Source: Oppiella nova
Taxonomy: Eukaryota; Arthropoda; Arachnida; Sarcoptiformes; Oppiidae
DNA length: 29,113 nucleotides
Direction: 5' to 3'
NCBI GenBank assembly: GCA_905397405.1
Contig: CAJPVJ010000287.1
Span: forward strand, 1-29,113
Below are positions 1 through 9,776 of the stretch, piece after piece. A program made the position numbers and the translations under genes. The notes under the pieces were generated by a model. It ran no database searches. It was not told the DNA's origin and worked only from the letters and a program-made list of their open reading frames with translations. Each line of letters opens with the position of its first letter. Positions within the stretch are counted from its first letter, which is position 1.

Positions 1-770
1 TATAATAGTTATATATAATGTATATACACATCGATTTGTGCGGCTATGGGTTCCCGTTCTTAAAAATCTAAATGGTTTGTCTGGTGCTGGCAGTGGTATA
101 TACCAGAGCACTGGTGGTATACAATATGCTGACTATGAGGGAAGCACTGGTATTGATGGTGAGGACTGACTGGTGAGGAGTGTGTGTTTGGTATTGAGAT
201 AATGAGCGCAAAGGTGTTTAACAATAAAGCCTAAAACGAATCCCAATTCTCAACACAACAACTAAATAGACGATCGGATAAAACATATAAAAACTAAAGA
301 CTACAGTATATACGGAAAGTGAGAGATAGTAGTGGTGCACACATACGGCTGAACACAACTACCTTTTCTCTCAGACAAATCCTTTTTTACTAATCCCACA
401 AAACAGGAGGAAAGAGAGAGAAAGACATAAGAAAATCAATGTTTAACACAGAGTCGGAGGAAAAGTTTTTTTCAGCACTCATTTGTACGAATGGCTGGTC
501 GTCAGCGACGACAACACAATATTCTGCTTCTGGTTCTCAATAACAGTCAGACAGTGAGAGAGAGAAAGAAAGACATCGTCTTCGCCGCTGAGAGAAAACA
601 CTTCAGACGACAGTATATATCGTAATGAGAAGACACACATAGAAAAAAAAGGAAAGACAAGGATTTTTTCACTTCAACTTCTCTCGCAATTCACTGCAAC
701 AGTGGATGAGTTAAAAGAAACGGAAGAATAGATTTTTAAGTGAAATAATGAAAGCGAGAGAACAGTGGAA
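1..770 (+). repeat. Dispersed repeat A, copy 1 (truncated by window start)
   Basis: This segment recurs in the same orientation at 5099-5897, offset by 5098 bp. I aligned them by eye. They match from the first base of the window to AACAGTGGA near 769, with scattered substitutions (for example near 126, 224, 279 and 345), small indels and one large difference in a GA tract. The left end is unknown because homology is already present at base 1. Beyond 770 this copy runs straight into family B, whereas copy 2 enters unrelated sequence. I see no protein-like frame in it. The minus-strand open frames crossing its right end and that of copy 2 share a tail only because the DNA is duplicated. Confidence 0.93.
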
Positions 771-828
771 AACAGCTGACGCCTAGAAAAATGGAAAATC
801 AAAAAGAATAGACGAATGCGAGTAAAAG

Positions 829-859
<31 letters not shown>

Positions 860-862
860 CAC
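771..862 (+). repeat. Dispersed repeat B, copy 1, ending in a GA tract
   Basis: A block of about 60 bp starting AACAGCTGACGCCTAG and followed by a (GA)n tract at 830-859 is repeated at 2255-2332. The non-microsatellite part is identical by eye. The GA tract is about 29 bp here and about 15 bp in copy 2. It begins immediately after the end of repeat A with no spacer. Confidence 0.92.
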
Positions 863-2114
863 AAAAGTAACGCTCAAATAAACGGATACAAACGCAACAC
901 AAATGAAATTAAAGGCAATAATAGAGTCGACAAAACAAATTACAGCCGATTTTAGCACTATATTTGTGAAAACTCTTAAAATTTATTTTTCACATCAAAT
1001 AACGTCTCATCAATTATAAGAAAAATTCATGCAATTAGTGGTGAAAATGCTGGGGAAGAGCGGGAAAGAGAGAAAACAATTTAGTCACTGATGACAAAGA
1101 TATAAAAAAATCATAAGACATGCTATGGTTTTATATAATACTTGCTATAAATTTATTTGCGGCTTATTATGTGTTAGGGAGAGAGGAAAAAGTTGTTTAG
1201 AGATAATGTGTCACATATTGCGCCGAAAATAATAAATAATTAAATCAATTATGAGAGATGTGCTCAAAAAACATGCACTGAATTCCCGACTAAAAAATCT
1301 CTGATCTGAAGATCTAATGAGCGCTGGTATCTAAATGATGAGCTCATACTCGAGATGGTTAGTCACAAAATCACTACAAGTATAGCATCTATTCGTTTAC
1401 AAAGAAAAGTACATAAAAGTGTACAAATGCAGACAACATTGTAACCAAAACACTTGCAAACCAAAGGTTTTCATGTGATAATAACAGATATGATACGTAA
1501 TAGGCTTTCTCTACTTATTGGATGGAAAGCATATGTTTAGTGAAATAACACAATAAAAAAGTGTTTATTTCGTTCGGTCACTACTATGGCTTAAATTGTG
1601 CTCAACTAATGTCTAAAAAGATGTGATAAAAACTACACTTTGAAGAGAGTGGAGAGATTGAGAGGACAGGGATGTGACGCATACACATTATAACTGTAGC
1701 GCTGCATAAAGATATTGTAGTGGCAGTGATGGTAGGCCTGGAGGGCATATATATATATATTTGATATACCAGTGCTATACATGATTTGTAATCGATTGAC
1801 ATTCCGGTCACTATTGGCCGCACGTCTGATATGATTATAAAAGTTTTACAGAAGAATCGGGAGATTAAATGGGAGGCAGAGGGAGAATATGTGCTAAAAA
1901 TATAATATTATATAAATTCTGAGCTTATATTTTGATTGTATGGCAGAAAAATGTAACAAAAAATAGTTTTTGAGTTGCGATGTGTTTGTTGTGAGCATTA
2001 GATCTGATTTTTATGGCTAAAGAATATGAAAAATTCCTTTCTTGTGATTTCTTTCTGCTCTCAAAACATCAGAAACTCTTTTTGTGAAATACATGTGCGG
2101 TATATATCAGTGGG

Positions 2115-2148
2115 GAGAGAGAGAGAGAGAGAGAAAGAAAGAGAAATA
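2115..2148 (+). repeat. (GA)n followed by AAAG-type repeats
   Basis: A GA run of about 18 bp degenerates into GAAAGAAAGAGAAA. It faces a CT run at 2167-2181 only 20-35 bp downstream, so the two could pair as a hairpin stem. Confidence 0.95.
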
Positions 2149-2166
2149 GCAGGCATTCAATGGCAT

Positions 2167-2181
2167 TCTCTCTCTCTCTCT
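2167..2181 (+). repeat. (CT)n microsatellite
   Basis: A short CT run on the + strand, opposite in polarity to most tracts in the window and complementary to the GA run just upstream. Confidence 0.95.
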
Positions 2182-2254
2182 TTCATATCTCAAACATCAC
2201 ACAAATCTAAGGCTAAACTTAAACTTTTCAATAATTAGTATTATATAACGGTAT

Positions 2255-2332
2255 AACAGCTGACGCCTAGAAAAATGGAAAATCAAAAAGAATAGACGAA
2301 TGCGAGTAAAAGGGGAGAGAGAGAGAGAGCAC
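2255..2332 (+). repeat. Dispersed repeat B, copy 2
   Basis: The second copy of family B starts at AACAGCTGACGCCTAG and ends in a GA tract at 2315-2329 followed by CAC. The flanks are unrelated to repeat A, so B is a separate unit and not just the tail of A. Confidence 0.92.
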
Positions 2333-2805
2333 TGGGAGGATAGGCATTGGAAATATGGAGAGAAAGCCTGTGTTTTGTCTATTAGGAGATGAAAGAGTGA
2401 GTGAATGCCATATATCTTATATAATAAATTTGTGACTCAAAACATTTCTGGTCAATACAAATAGGAAAATACAATAAAAGAGAGAGAACTCGCAAATTAC
2501 TTCATATAAACTGATCCCTCATTTATTGTGTTTAACTAAAAATTATTATTTTTCTTTTTTCTCCCATTTCTGGCAATATTTTTATTATTTGATATAAAAG
2601 TTAAGGCAAAACCGTTTTGCAGCACTAAATGGAAACTCATTTCTCTCCCAAAAAGTTATATACTGTGAGCTCTTATATGTTGTATATGTTGTGATCGATG
2701 TCTAGAAATCTTTTTCCTATTATCGTAAAGAGAGTGAGAATGAAGTGAAATGTGAGCTCAAAATTTTTGAGTACAAAAAGTGGACTCAATTTTCTAAAAC
2801 TCGTC

Positions 2806-2808
<3 letters not shown>

Positions 2809-2846
<38 letters not shown>
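2809..2846 (+). repeat. (GA)n microsatellite
   Basis: A near-perfect GA run of about 38 bp that directly abuts the left edge of repeat C copy 1. Confidence 0.97.
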
Positions 2847-2849
<3 letters not shown>

Positions 2850-2885
2850 AGAACTGTTGTCTCTCTAGTGCTCCCGATTTGTATG
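2847..2885 (+). repeat. Dispersed repeat C, copy 1, between two GA tracts
   Basis: A 39-bp block beginning CACAGAACTGTTGTCTCTCT and ending GATTTGTATG is identical to 6565-6603. Here it is framed by GA tracts on both sides (2809-2846 and 2885-2908). Confidence 0.95.
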
Positions 2886-2908
2886 AGAGAGAGAGAGAGA
2901 GAGAGAGA
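2885..2908 (+). repeat. (GA)n microsatellite
   Basis: A GA run of about 24 bp immediately right of repeat C copy 1. Confidence 0.97.
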
Positions 2909-3924
2909 ACAATGGAATAGACATAAGGATGTAATAAATAACTAATACATTGAAGAGACAAAGAGTGAGACATAATATTACAAAAGCGTTTGTAATATAG
3001 AAAGCGAGAGAAAACAATTTTCGCAGTGAATAATGTGTTGGACTTGAAAATAGTGTTTTTAAAATCGATTCATTTTATTTCATAATAGCATTCATTTTTC
3101 ATTTTCTATGCAATTTTGAAATTAACTGTAATATCAAGATTTAGGAGCGAATAGAGAGTGAGGGCTATGGGGCTGAACACAACAAAATTGGACGGTTAGG
3201 GCATTGGGAAAGCGATGGTGTTGTGTATGTGTGTTGAGAAACAGAGGCAAAGGGAACGGGTGTTTAATAGGAAGAAAGTGTGCGACTATTATAACACAAC
3301 AAAACACAATATATTGTATAATCAGATGAGTTTCGCGAGAACTTCAATGCCATATATAATGCCATATATTTTGCAGTTTTAAATCCCAATGAAACTATTG
3401 AAGAGAAGTTTCTAAATAATCATTAAAAAAGTTAACTTCAAAACGAGACATAAAATATATAACAAAACTCCACTAATATATAGTGCACAGGGAGGAGAGA
3501 GGGACAGGGATGTTGTGCAGTGTACTGAGTCTATAGAGTACACAATAGTTATAGTTTTAATCGCATGGCAACAGACATTTTCAGTGCAAAATCAGTGCTA
3601 AAGTACTTCATTAGTGCAGTAAAAACAGAAAAAATGTTTATAAAATTATATACCGTTTCATTTGCAACTTATTTAAGGTTAAAAAAGAAGTTATACCATA
3701 AAAAACTATTAATTAGCTAATTATTGCACACAATATAATCGTATGGCACTATCTATTAAAAATACTGCTTCAATGAGTGTATTAAAAACATTTTATCCAC
3801 AAGTGTTTTGATGTAATTTATTCTGGTTTTAGTATGAGATGAGCACAGGGAGGGAAAGTGAGTGAAGCATCAGGAAGCATCTAGTGGTGTTTGCAGAGAC
3901 AGTATTAATGAAGAAAATTAGCTT

Positions 3925-3958
3925 CGAGAGGGAGAGGGAGAGAGAGAGAGAGAGAGAA
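3925..3958 (+). repeat. Interrupted (GA)n microsatellite
   Basis: A purine-only run with GGGAGAGGG interruptions before a clean GA block. Confidence 0.95.
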
Positions 3959-4601
3959 GTTGGCTGAATATATACTAATAGACTGATAGATAGTTAGATA
4001 ACTTATATATACGGCGTTTGCAATGATTATCATTAATAATAACTTTATGCAAACATCTGTCCTCTTAATAAGTGAGACTCGAGATTTGCAATGAGGCCAA
4101 CACTAGAAAGCCCACATTTAATCATTTATAATATTATTATGATTACTATATATTGCTTTGTGATTCATTTGCACACGTATTCAGACATTTGGGTCCCATC
4201 TCTGGCCAATTAACATGAGAATCGTTGCGAAAGATACCATTCATGCAATCAGTTGTACCGCAAATGCAGTTCAAAAAACCGCAGAAACAAAGAACAGTTA
4301 CTCTGATTAGTCGATTGCGGAGAACAAAGAAACAAATTATACGAAAAAATACATTAAATTTAAATCATAGGAGATGTGAAAGAGTCCCAAATAATTATAA
4401 TCACAGATTAAATACATTTTTTTATGTCATCAAATAATTTATCTAAAAATTATTATTTTATAATATCGCAAAAAAGCAATTGACAAATGGTTTGAAAATT
4501 TATATTTTCAGCAAAAAGTGTAGTCTCGCTTCACTTTAATATTTATTTTTGAAATCAAATTTAAAAATATATTCTTCAAACAAATCAGTTTAACATAAGA
4601 G

Positions 4602-4602
<1 letters not shown>

Positions 4603-4636
<34 letters not shown>
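4603..4636 (+). repeat. (GA)n microsatellite
   Basis: A GA run of about 34 bp in AT-rich DNA. Confidence 0.97.
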
Positions 4637-4638
<2 letters not shown>

Positions 4639-5098
4639 TATTGCATGAATATAGTCTCGTATTGACTGAATAATAATAATTCATTTTATTTAACTGTCAA
4701 TAGAGTTATGGAAATTGTGAGCCAACACACAGAGTGTGTGAATAAACAAAAGGCGGGAGAGAAAGGAGAGAAAGAAAAAAGACTCGGAGTTTGAGGAAAG
4801 CCTATCACCAGAAATAATAGACAGAAACGAAATGTTGAATAAAATAAACGAAACCTAAACTATAAAATAGAAGGAAAAAGAGAAAATAAAATATAATATA
4901 AGAAATTTGTTGCGAGAAGGGGAGAGCAAAGTGTATTGAAATGATTATTTGTATACAAAATAAAAAACTTTTTTCTCTTCAATACAATTCTCAGTGTTTT
5001 TTGTGTCTCACAGCCAGAGAAAGAGAGCGTTGTATTCGTTATAATATATTTTTCACCTTAACTTCAATATACAATATACTGTATATACGGATATAGTA

Positions 5099-5512
5099 TA
5101 TAATAGTTATATATAATGTATATACACATCGATTTGTGCGGCTATGGGTTCCCGTTCTTAAAAATCTAAATGGTTTGTCTGGTGCTGGCAGTGGTATATA
5201 CCAGAGCACTGGTGGTATACAATATACTGACTATGAGGGAAGCACTGGTATTGATGGTGAGGACTGACTGGTGAGGAGTGTGTGTTTGGTATTGAGATAA
5301 TGAGCGCAAAGGTGTTTAACACTAAAGCCTAAAACGAATCCCAATTCTCAACACAACAACTAAATAGACGATCGGATGAAACATATAAAAACTAAAGACT
5401 ACAGTATATACGGAAAGTGAGAGATAGTAGTGGTGCACACATATGGCTGAACACAACTACCTTTTCTCTCAGACAAATCCTTTTTTACTAATCCCACAAA
5501 ATAGAGGAGGAA

Positions 5513-5561
<49 letters not shown>

Positions 5562-5897
5562 AGAAAATCAATGTTTAACACAGAGTCGAAGGAAAAGTTT
5601 TTTCAGCACTCATTTGTACGAATGGCTGGTCGTCAGCGACGACAACACAATATTCTGCTTCTGGTTCTCAATAACAGTCAGACAGTGAGAGAAAGAAAGA
5701 CATCGTCTTCGCCGCTGAGAGAAAACACTTCAGACGACAGTATATATCGTAATGAGAAGACACACATAGAAAAAAAAAGGAAAGACAAGGATTTTTTCAC
5801 TTCAACTTCTCTCGCAATTCACTGCAACAGTGAATGAGTTAAGAGAAACGGAAGAATAGATTTTTAAGTGAAATAATGAAAGCGAGAGAACAGTGGA
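5099..5897 (+). repeat. Dispersed repeat A, copy 2
   Basis: This is the second copy of family A, aligned base for base with 1-769 apart from a few percent substitutions and small indels. It starts at or before 5099: the left limit is set by the window edge in copy 1, not by a seen breakpoint. It ends at AACAGTGGA near 5897 and then diverges. The clearest difference is a GA tract of about 40 bp at 5513-5557, where copy 1 has only a short interrupted purine run (about 407-425). Confidence 0.93.
5513..5557 (+). repeat. (GA)n tract specific to repeat A copy 2
   Basis: A GA run of about 36 perfect bases plus a degenerate left edge. The allelic position in repeat A copy 1 lacks the long run. Confidence 0.96.
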
Positions 5898-6044
5898 GGC
5901 AATGAATGGGAGAGAGGATTGAAATGAGAATTTCATATCATTATTATTAGGGAAGACATTGTGTTGTGAATGTATTGAGTTAAGCCAAACATTGAATTTT
6001 ATAAGTCTTATAGTTTTTTCCTCTTCGTGTAAAACAATCAATTA

Positions 6045-6111
6045 AGAGGGAGAAAGAGAGTGAGTGAGTGTGTGTGTGTGAGTGAGTGAGAGAGAGAGAG
6101 AGAGAGAGAGA
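6045..6111 (+). repeat. Compound (GAGT)/(GT)n/(GA)n microsatellite
   Basis: A GA-rich edge is followed by GAGT repeats, a GT run, GAGT repeats again and a GA run of about 20 bp ending at 6111. Confidence 0.95.
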
Positions 6112-6564
6112 TTAAAATGAATTGAAAGTGAGTGTTGCTATGCACTGAAAACATTGTTTTATGTAAAATGTCTTTAGTAAATGACTATTTTTGCAGCTAA
6201 TCTAAAATAATATATCTTTGTGTCATTGAAAACACAAAAAATAAGCTTACTCATATACTGTACTCATATTCAAATAATTTGTCTCAATTCGGCAAAACTT
6301 TCATTTAAACAAATCTAACAATAAATGATTGAGTGTTGTATTGGTGGGCCATTTAACTGGCAGTTGTCTGTCTAATAAATTAATATATTTTATGTAAAAT
6401 CTATTATAAATTATTCGAAAACATAGGCATAATGTGAGTGAAAATCAATGCAACAAAAGAGTATAAATTGGGGGAAAATGAACGCATAGATAGAGTGTCG
6501 GAGCGCTAAGGAGATCACTTGTGAGGCATAAAAGCTTCTCATATAACTCATGCATATTTAACAT
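6112..6564. other. AT-rich stretch, no gene seen
   Basis: Unique AT-rich sequence with no notable open frame and no repeat that I could match elsewhere in the window. Confidence 0.55.
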
Positions 6565-6600
6565 CACAGAACTGTTGTCTCTCTAGTGCTCCCGATTTGT

Positions 6601-6603
<3 letters not shown>
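6565..6603 (+). repeat. Dispersed repeat C, copy 2
   Basis: Identical to 2847-2885 over 39 bp. Its right edge meets a GA tract (with one extra C) and its left edge lies in AT-rich DNA, so only the right-hand GA tract is common to both copies. Confidence 0.95.

Positions 6604-6604
<1 letters not shown>

Positions 6605-6640
<36 letters not shown>
6605..6640 (+). repeat. (GA)n microsatellite
   Basis: A perfect GA run of about 36 bp immediately right of repeat C copy 2. A short (CATC)n patch follows at about 6683-6697. Confidence 0.97.
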
Positions 6641-6644
<4 letters not shown>

Positions 6645-7271
6645 TCTAAGTGTATGACAGGTCTTAAACATATCACACGAGCCATCCATCCATCCATAGA
6701 TGCAGATGTGCTGCCAATGATATCGTTGGATGTGATTTCAAATTAGGCTTTTTATGGAAATAACAACACATAGTCTTATATACAACTACTTATACATTAA
6801 TAATGGCATCGCTTTTGTGATCCCAAAGAACTGTAGGCTTTCCAAAAGGGAAGCGAATTATTATGATATACTAAACATAGACTGAAATGCAACTCATTTT
6901 GTGAGCGTAAGAGCGATGAGGAAAAGTCAATCTTCGCCTTCAATTCAAAAGCACTCTTATGTCTAAAGTGGGCAAAAGAGATGACTCTCTGATTGAAAAC
7001 TTGTAGTTTTTTGCTCCCATTCCTGTCTCTTATCTCACAAACCTATCATTGCATCGAAATTTTTTGATCAAATCTCATATAAAAATCTCTTTTAATTCAA
7101 ATTCAAAGGTCGGATGCAATAGAGAAAGCGAAGAGAAAAATAATATATCATTAAAAATATGATAAAAAAATATATTTCGTCAGCAAATTGCAAATGTGTG
7201 TTGACTTGAATTTACAGATATTGGTGTTATAGTTGACACAGCAGTAGCTGTGCAGTAGTGATGCCATTCAA
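6641..7271. other. AT-rich stretch, no gene seen
   Basis: It contains a small CATC repeat near 6683-6697. Otherwise it is unique AT-rich sequence with no convincing coding segment. Confidence 0.5.
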
Positions 7272-7286
7272 TGTGTGAGTGAGTGA

Positions 7287-7324
<38 letters not shown>
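7272..7324 (+). repeat. Compound (GAGT)n(GT)n(GA)n microsatellite
   Basis: GAGT repeats, then a GT run of about 20 bp, then a GA run of about 16 bp. The order GT then GA is the same as at 6045-6111 and 15852-15888. Confidence 0.96.
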
Positions 7325-7453
7325 CTGTGTGTGTAACTGACGAAAGTTAAGTCTCGTGTGTTATATAAGAAAAACTGTATGTAATGTAGAGTTAGAGACA
7401 ATTTGAAAGCAAAGCTAAAAGCATTTAGTAAAAAGAGCGATAAGATTGATGAT

Positions 7454-7520
7454 TGTGTGGTATCACTGGCTGTACTGCCGGTGCCTTACGCTGGCATACG
7501 TTTAGGCGACTGTGGATGGA
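7454..7520 (+). repeat. Dispersed repeat D, copy 1
   Basis: A 67-bp block containing GTATCACTGGCTGTACTGCC and ending CGACTGTGGATGGA is identical to 9590-9656. It is less AT-rich than its surroundings. The small minus-strand frames over it (7425-7671) are short and unrecognised. Confidence 0.95.
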
Positions 7521-8121
7521 GATTGTGTGCACAAGACTTTTGTGAGGCACTGGATGTAGGGCTGGTGTAGCCGTTGTTGAGCTGGCAGTGCATTGAATCA
7601 GAGAGAATAGAAGGCAACACAAGAGATAATAGTAAACGATGTAATGGTTGATCCCGAAGAATATCGGCCAATGTAATGATAGTTTACTAACAGTGCAATA
7701 GTAGGCGAACTAATGGTTAAAGAATAAGATATGCCTTTTCGTCAACACCACCAGTGCCTCAATGGCCTCAATGCACACAACACTTATACCAAAATCAAAT
7801 ATATTATTGTATTTTCTCTCAGTCTTCCCATTCCCTTACCATCCCTTATATTTATGATTATTTGCTGTTAGAGGTGTCCACCCCTTCGCGCACCCGGACT
7901 ATGATGTGTGAGCGCTCGCCACACAAACAGACACACAGTCTGTGACCAAAACTAATCGCCAGAAGAATAAAAAATAGTCAACAAAAAGAAAACCTAATTG
8001 TGAGCCAAAAGTGAAAGAAATAATCATTTTGATAGCATTTTCGCGTCCATTCTCTGCACTCTATTTAAACTTGTCGTTCGCCTCGCAATCGCTTTCTTGG
8101 AGACCAAACGAAAACTTCATT
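7521..8121. other. Mixed-composition stretch, no gene established
   Basis: It is somewhat richer in C than its neighbours between about 7740 and 8100, with several short open frames on +. None has an ATG-led product that I recognise. Confidence 0.4.
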
Positions 8122-8141
8122 TCTCTCTCTCTCTCTCTCTT
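8122..8141 (+). repeat. (CT)n microsatellite
   Basis: A CT run of about 20 bp, one of the few with this polarity. Confidence 0.96.
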
Positions 8142-8791
8142 TCAAACAATTCTCTCCCATTTAATATACTTTTCCTTTTTTAACAATTTTTTCTCTCTTT
8201 GCAACTTTGAACATAACATTTCCAGTTTACAGCTCACAATCAACTCAACAAATTGTGATGAAATCTAAAAATTATTTGCAGCCAAACAAATAGGCGGTTC
8301 GTTTCAGCCGTTCCTATCGTTTCTCTATCATCGACACACAGTATTAGCCATTATTGTGATTACTATATAAGAGAGACACAGAGCTCTGGTATATACTATT
8401 AAACACACAATTAAATCTTTATCAACAGAGAAAAAGTTACTTAAAGATTAAAGGGACGACAGAAAAAAATCATATGCCTTTACCAGTCATGTGAGAGCGA
8501 CAATGGGGTTGGGAGTAGGGAGAGAGCATCCCTGGCCCCCATCGACAGCTACGAGTACAACACGATTCGTACAAATTCACTGACTGTGGCAACAAAGATG
8601 TAGTAAATGTTGAACGAAAATAATATGCTTTCATTGAATTCATTGGTCCCAACACTACATTACGATCTGTTTTATGTCTATTATAAAAGAGGTCTTAAAT
8701 ACCGGACATAAAAATAAAACGTGGACTAAAGGGTCGGCTTTTAAATAGTTTATACAATATATTGGCTTTTTATAACTCATATAATAGGGAG

Positions 8792-8793
<2 letters not shown>
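8142..8793. other. Mixed-composition stretch, unresolved coding potential
   Basis: It contains a TATATAAG word at 8365 and, between about 8440 and 8600, a stop-free + strand stretch of some 50 codons with balanced composition but no ATG start. A 61-codon minus frame covers the same DNA (8470-8655). Neither is recognisable, so I do not call a gene. Confidence 0.35.

Positions 8794-8825
<32 letters not shown>
8794..8825 (+). repeat. (GA)n microsatellite
   Basis: A GA run of about 32 bp with a GGGG-rich left edge. Confidence 0.97.
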
Positions 8826-8828
<3 letters not shown>

Positions 8829-9537
8829 GAGTGAGAGAGTAAAATAAAAACCAATTGTTAGACCAAAAGTATTTGCAAACATTTATATATATGTTTTGTT
8901 AGGCGACTAAAGGAGACTATTTTTGTGGCATATTTTACTCCAAAAGCTAACCATTAAATCCTATACTATATTCAGACCCGAAACGCATCAAAACATTTAA
9001 GCAAACCATTAGAAAACATTATAACATAAAAAATACAGTTTTGATGAAAAACTATTACAGGGACTGCAATGTTTGCAATGGATTTATGGCTAAACATTAT
9101 TCGCAAAAACCGATCCATTGATGCATTTTTCATACAATAGTTTTCTACTCTAAAGGAGACCATCAAAACAATCATATATATAAAGGAGAGAAACAAATGC
9201 ACAGCGAAAAAGTGAAATAAAACAATAGAGCTGGGAATGGCCATTGAAAAGTCATTAATCTAAAATGTATGGCCTACTAATAGTGTACAAAACATCAGGG
9301 TATATACAGTGTATATCAGTGTTCAGGGTGACACAGAAGTGTCGCTCATGAGAGTGCACACCAATGGTGATCGCGATGTCATTTCAGTGTTTGTCGCAAT
9401 CGGTGTTCAGACATTCAGACAAATCATTTCTTAGTTTGCAGTTGTCTTTAAGACATCTCTCACTCTCCATCCCTCTCAACATACTATGCAAAAAAGCAAT
9501 TGCTAAATAATTGCCAACCATTATAGCACTGTTTATT

Positions 9538-9540
<3 letters not shown>
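8826..9540. other. AT-rich stretch, no gene established
   Basis: A 90-codon minus frame (8972-9244) is hydrophobic at its start and shows no family motif. I consider it chance. Near 9299-9420 there is a patch rich in CAGTG/CACTG words. Confidence 0.45.
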
Positions 9541-9584
<44 letters not shown>

Positions 9585-9596
9585 GTGTGTGTGTGG
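9541..9596 (+). repeat. (GT)n microsatellite
   Basis: A GT run of about 55 bp with two ATGT interruptions, running directly into repeat D copy 2. Confidence 0.97.
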
Positions 9597-9656
9597 TATC
9601 ACTGGCTGTACTGCCGGTGCCTTACGCTGGCATACGTTTAGGCGACTGTGGATGGA
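9590..9656 (+). repeat. Dispersed repeat D, copy 2
   Basis: Identical to 7454-7520. Its left edge is inside the GT tract and its right edge is the exact left edge of repeat E copy 1, so D and E are fused here while being separate elsewhere. Confidence 0.95.
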
Positions 9657-9738
9657 AAGAGTCTCACAAAGATTATCAAAGTGAAGATAAACATTAAATA
9701 AAAATTTAGATCACATGAGATGAGAAAGGGAGAGACAA

Positions 9739-9774
<36 letters not shown>
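9656..9774 (+). repeat. Dispersed repeat E, copy 1, ending in a GA tract
   Basis: A block of about 85 bp starting AAAGAGTCTCACAAAGATTA and followed by a 34-bp GA tract (9741-9774) is identical by eye to 14340-14459. Sequence after the GA tract is unrelated in the two copies. Confidence 0.95.

Positions 9775-9776
<2 letters not shown>

Larger units (their letters stand above)
863..2254. other. AT-rich stretch, no gene seen
   Basis: This is mostly unique AT-rich DNA. It contains a short (AT)n run near 1747-1762, one GACAGGGATGT word at 1665-1675, and a GA/CT pair at 2115-2181 listed separately. The open frames here are short and one passes through the GA tract. I see no splice-consistent coding segment. 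Confidence 0.6.
2909..5098. other. AT-rich stretch between repeats, no gene seen
   Basis: This holds two GA tracts (listed separately), two GCACAGGGAGG words (3485 and 3843) and one GACAGGGATGT word (3503). The largest open frame, 4225-4437 on +, is 70 codons, basic and low in complexity, with no recognisable domain. I treat it as chance. Confidence 0.55.

Noticed and set aside
1068-3020. Shared 15-mer GAGAGAAAACAATTT at 1068 and 3006
   Set aside because: Low-complexity purine word with no flanking homology, so it is not counted as a repeat family.
770-5098. Internal region of an LTR retrotransposon between the two copies of repeat A
   Set aside because: There is no protease, reverse transcriptase, RNase H or integrase frame, no TG...CA termini at the visible ends, and copy 1 is truncated by the window. 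The repeats alone are not enough.
8365-8600. TATA box (TATATAAG at 8365) with a downstream first exon at about 8440-8600
   Set aside because: TATATAAG is common by chance in this sequence, the open stretch has no ATG, and no initiator or donor site of convincing quality fits.
4471-9500. Shared word GCAAAAAAGCAATTG at about 4470 and 9488
   Set aside because: The match stops after 15 bases in AT-rich DNA and has no extended homology. Chance or a very old remnant cannot be separated.
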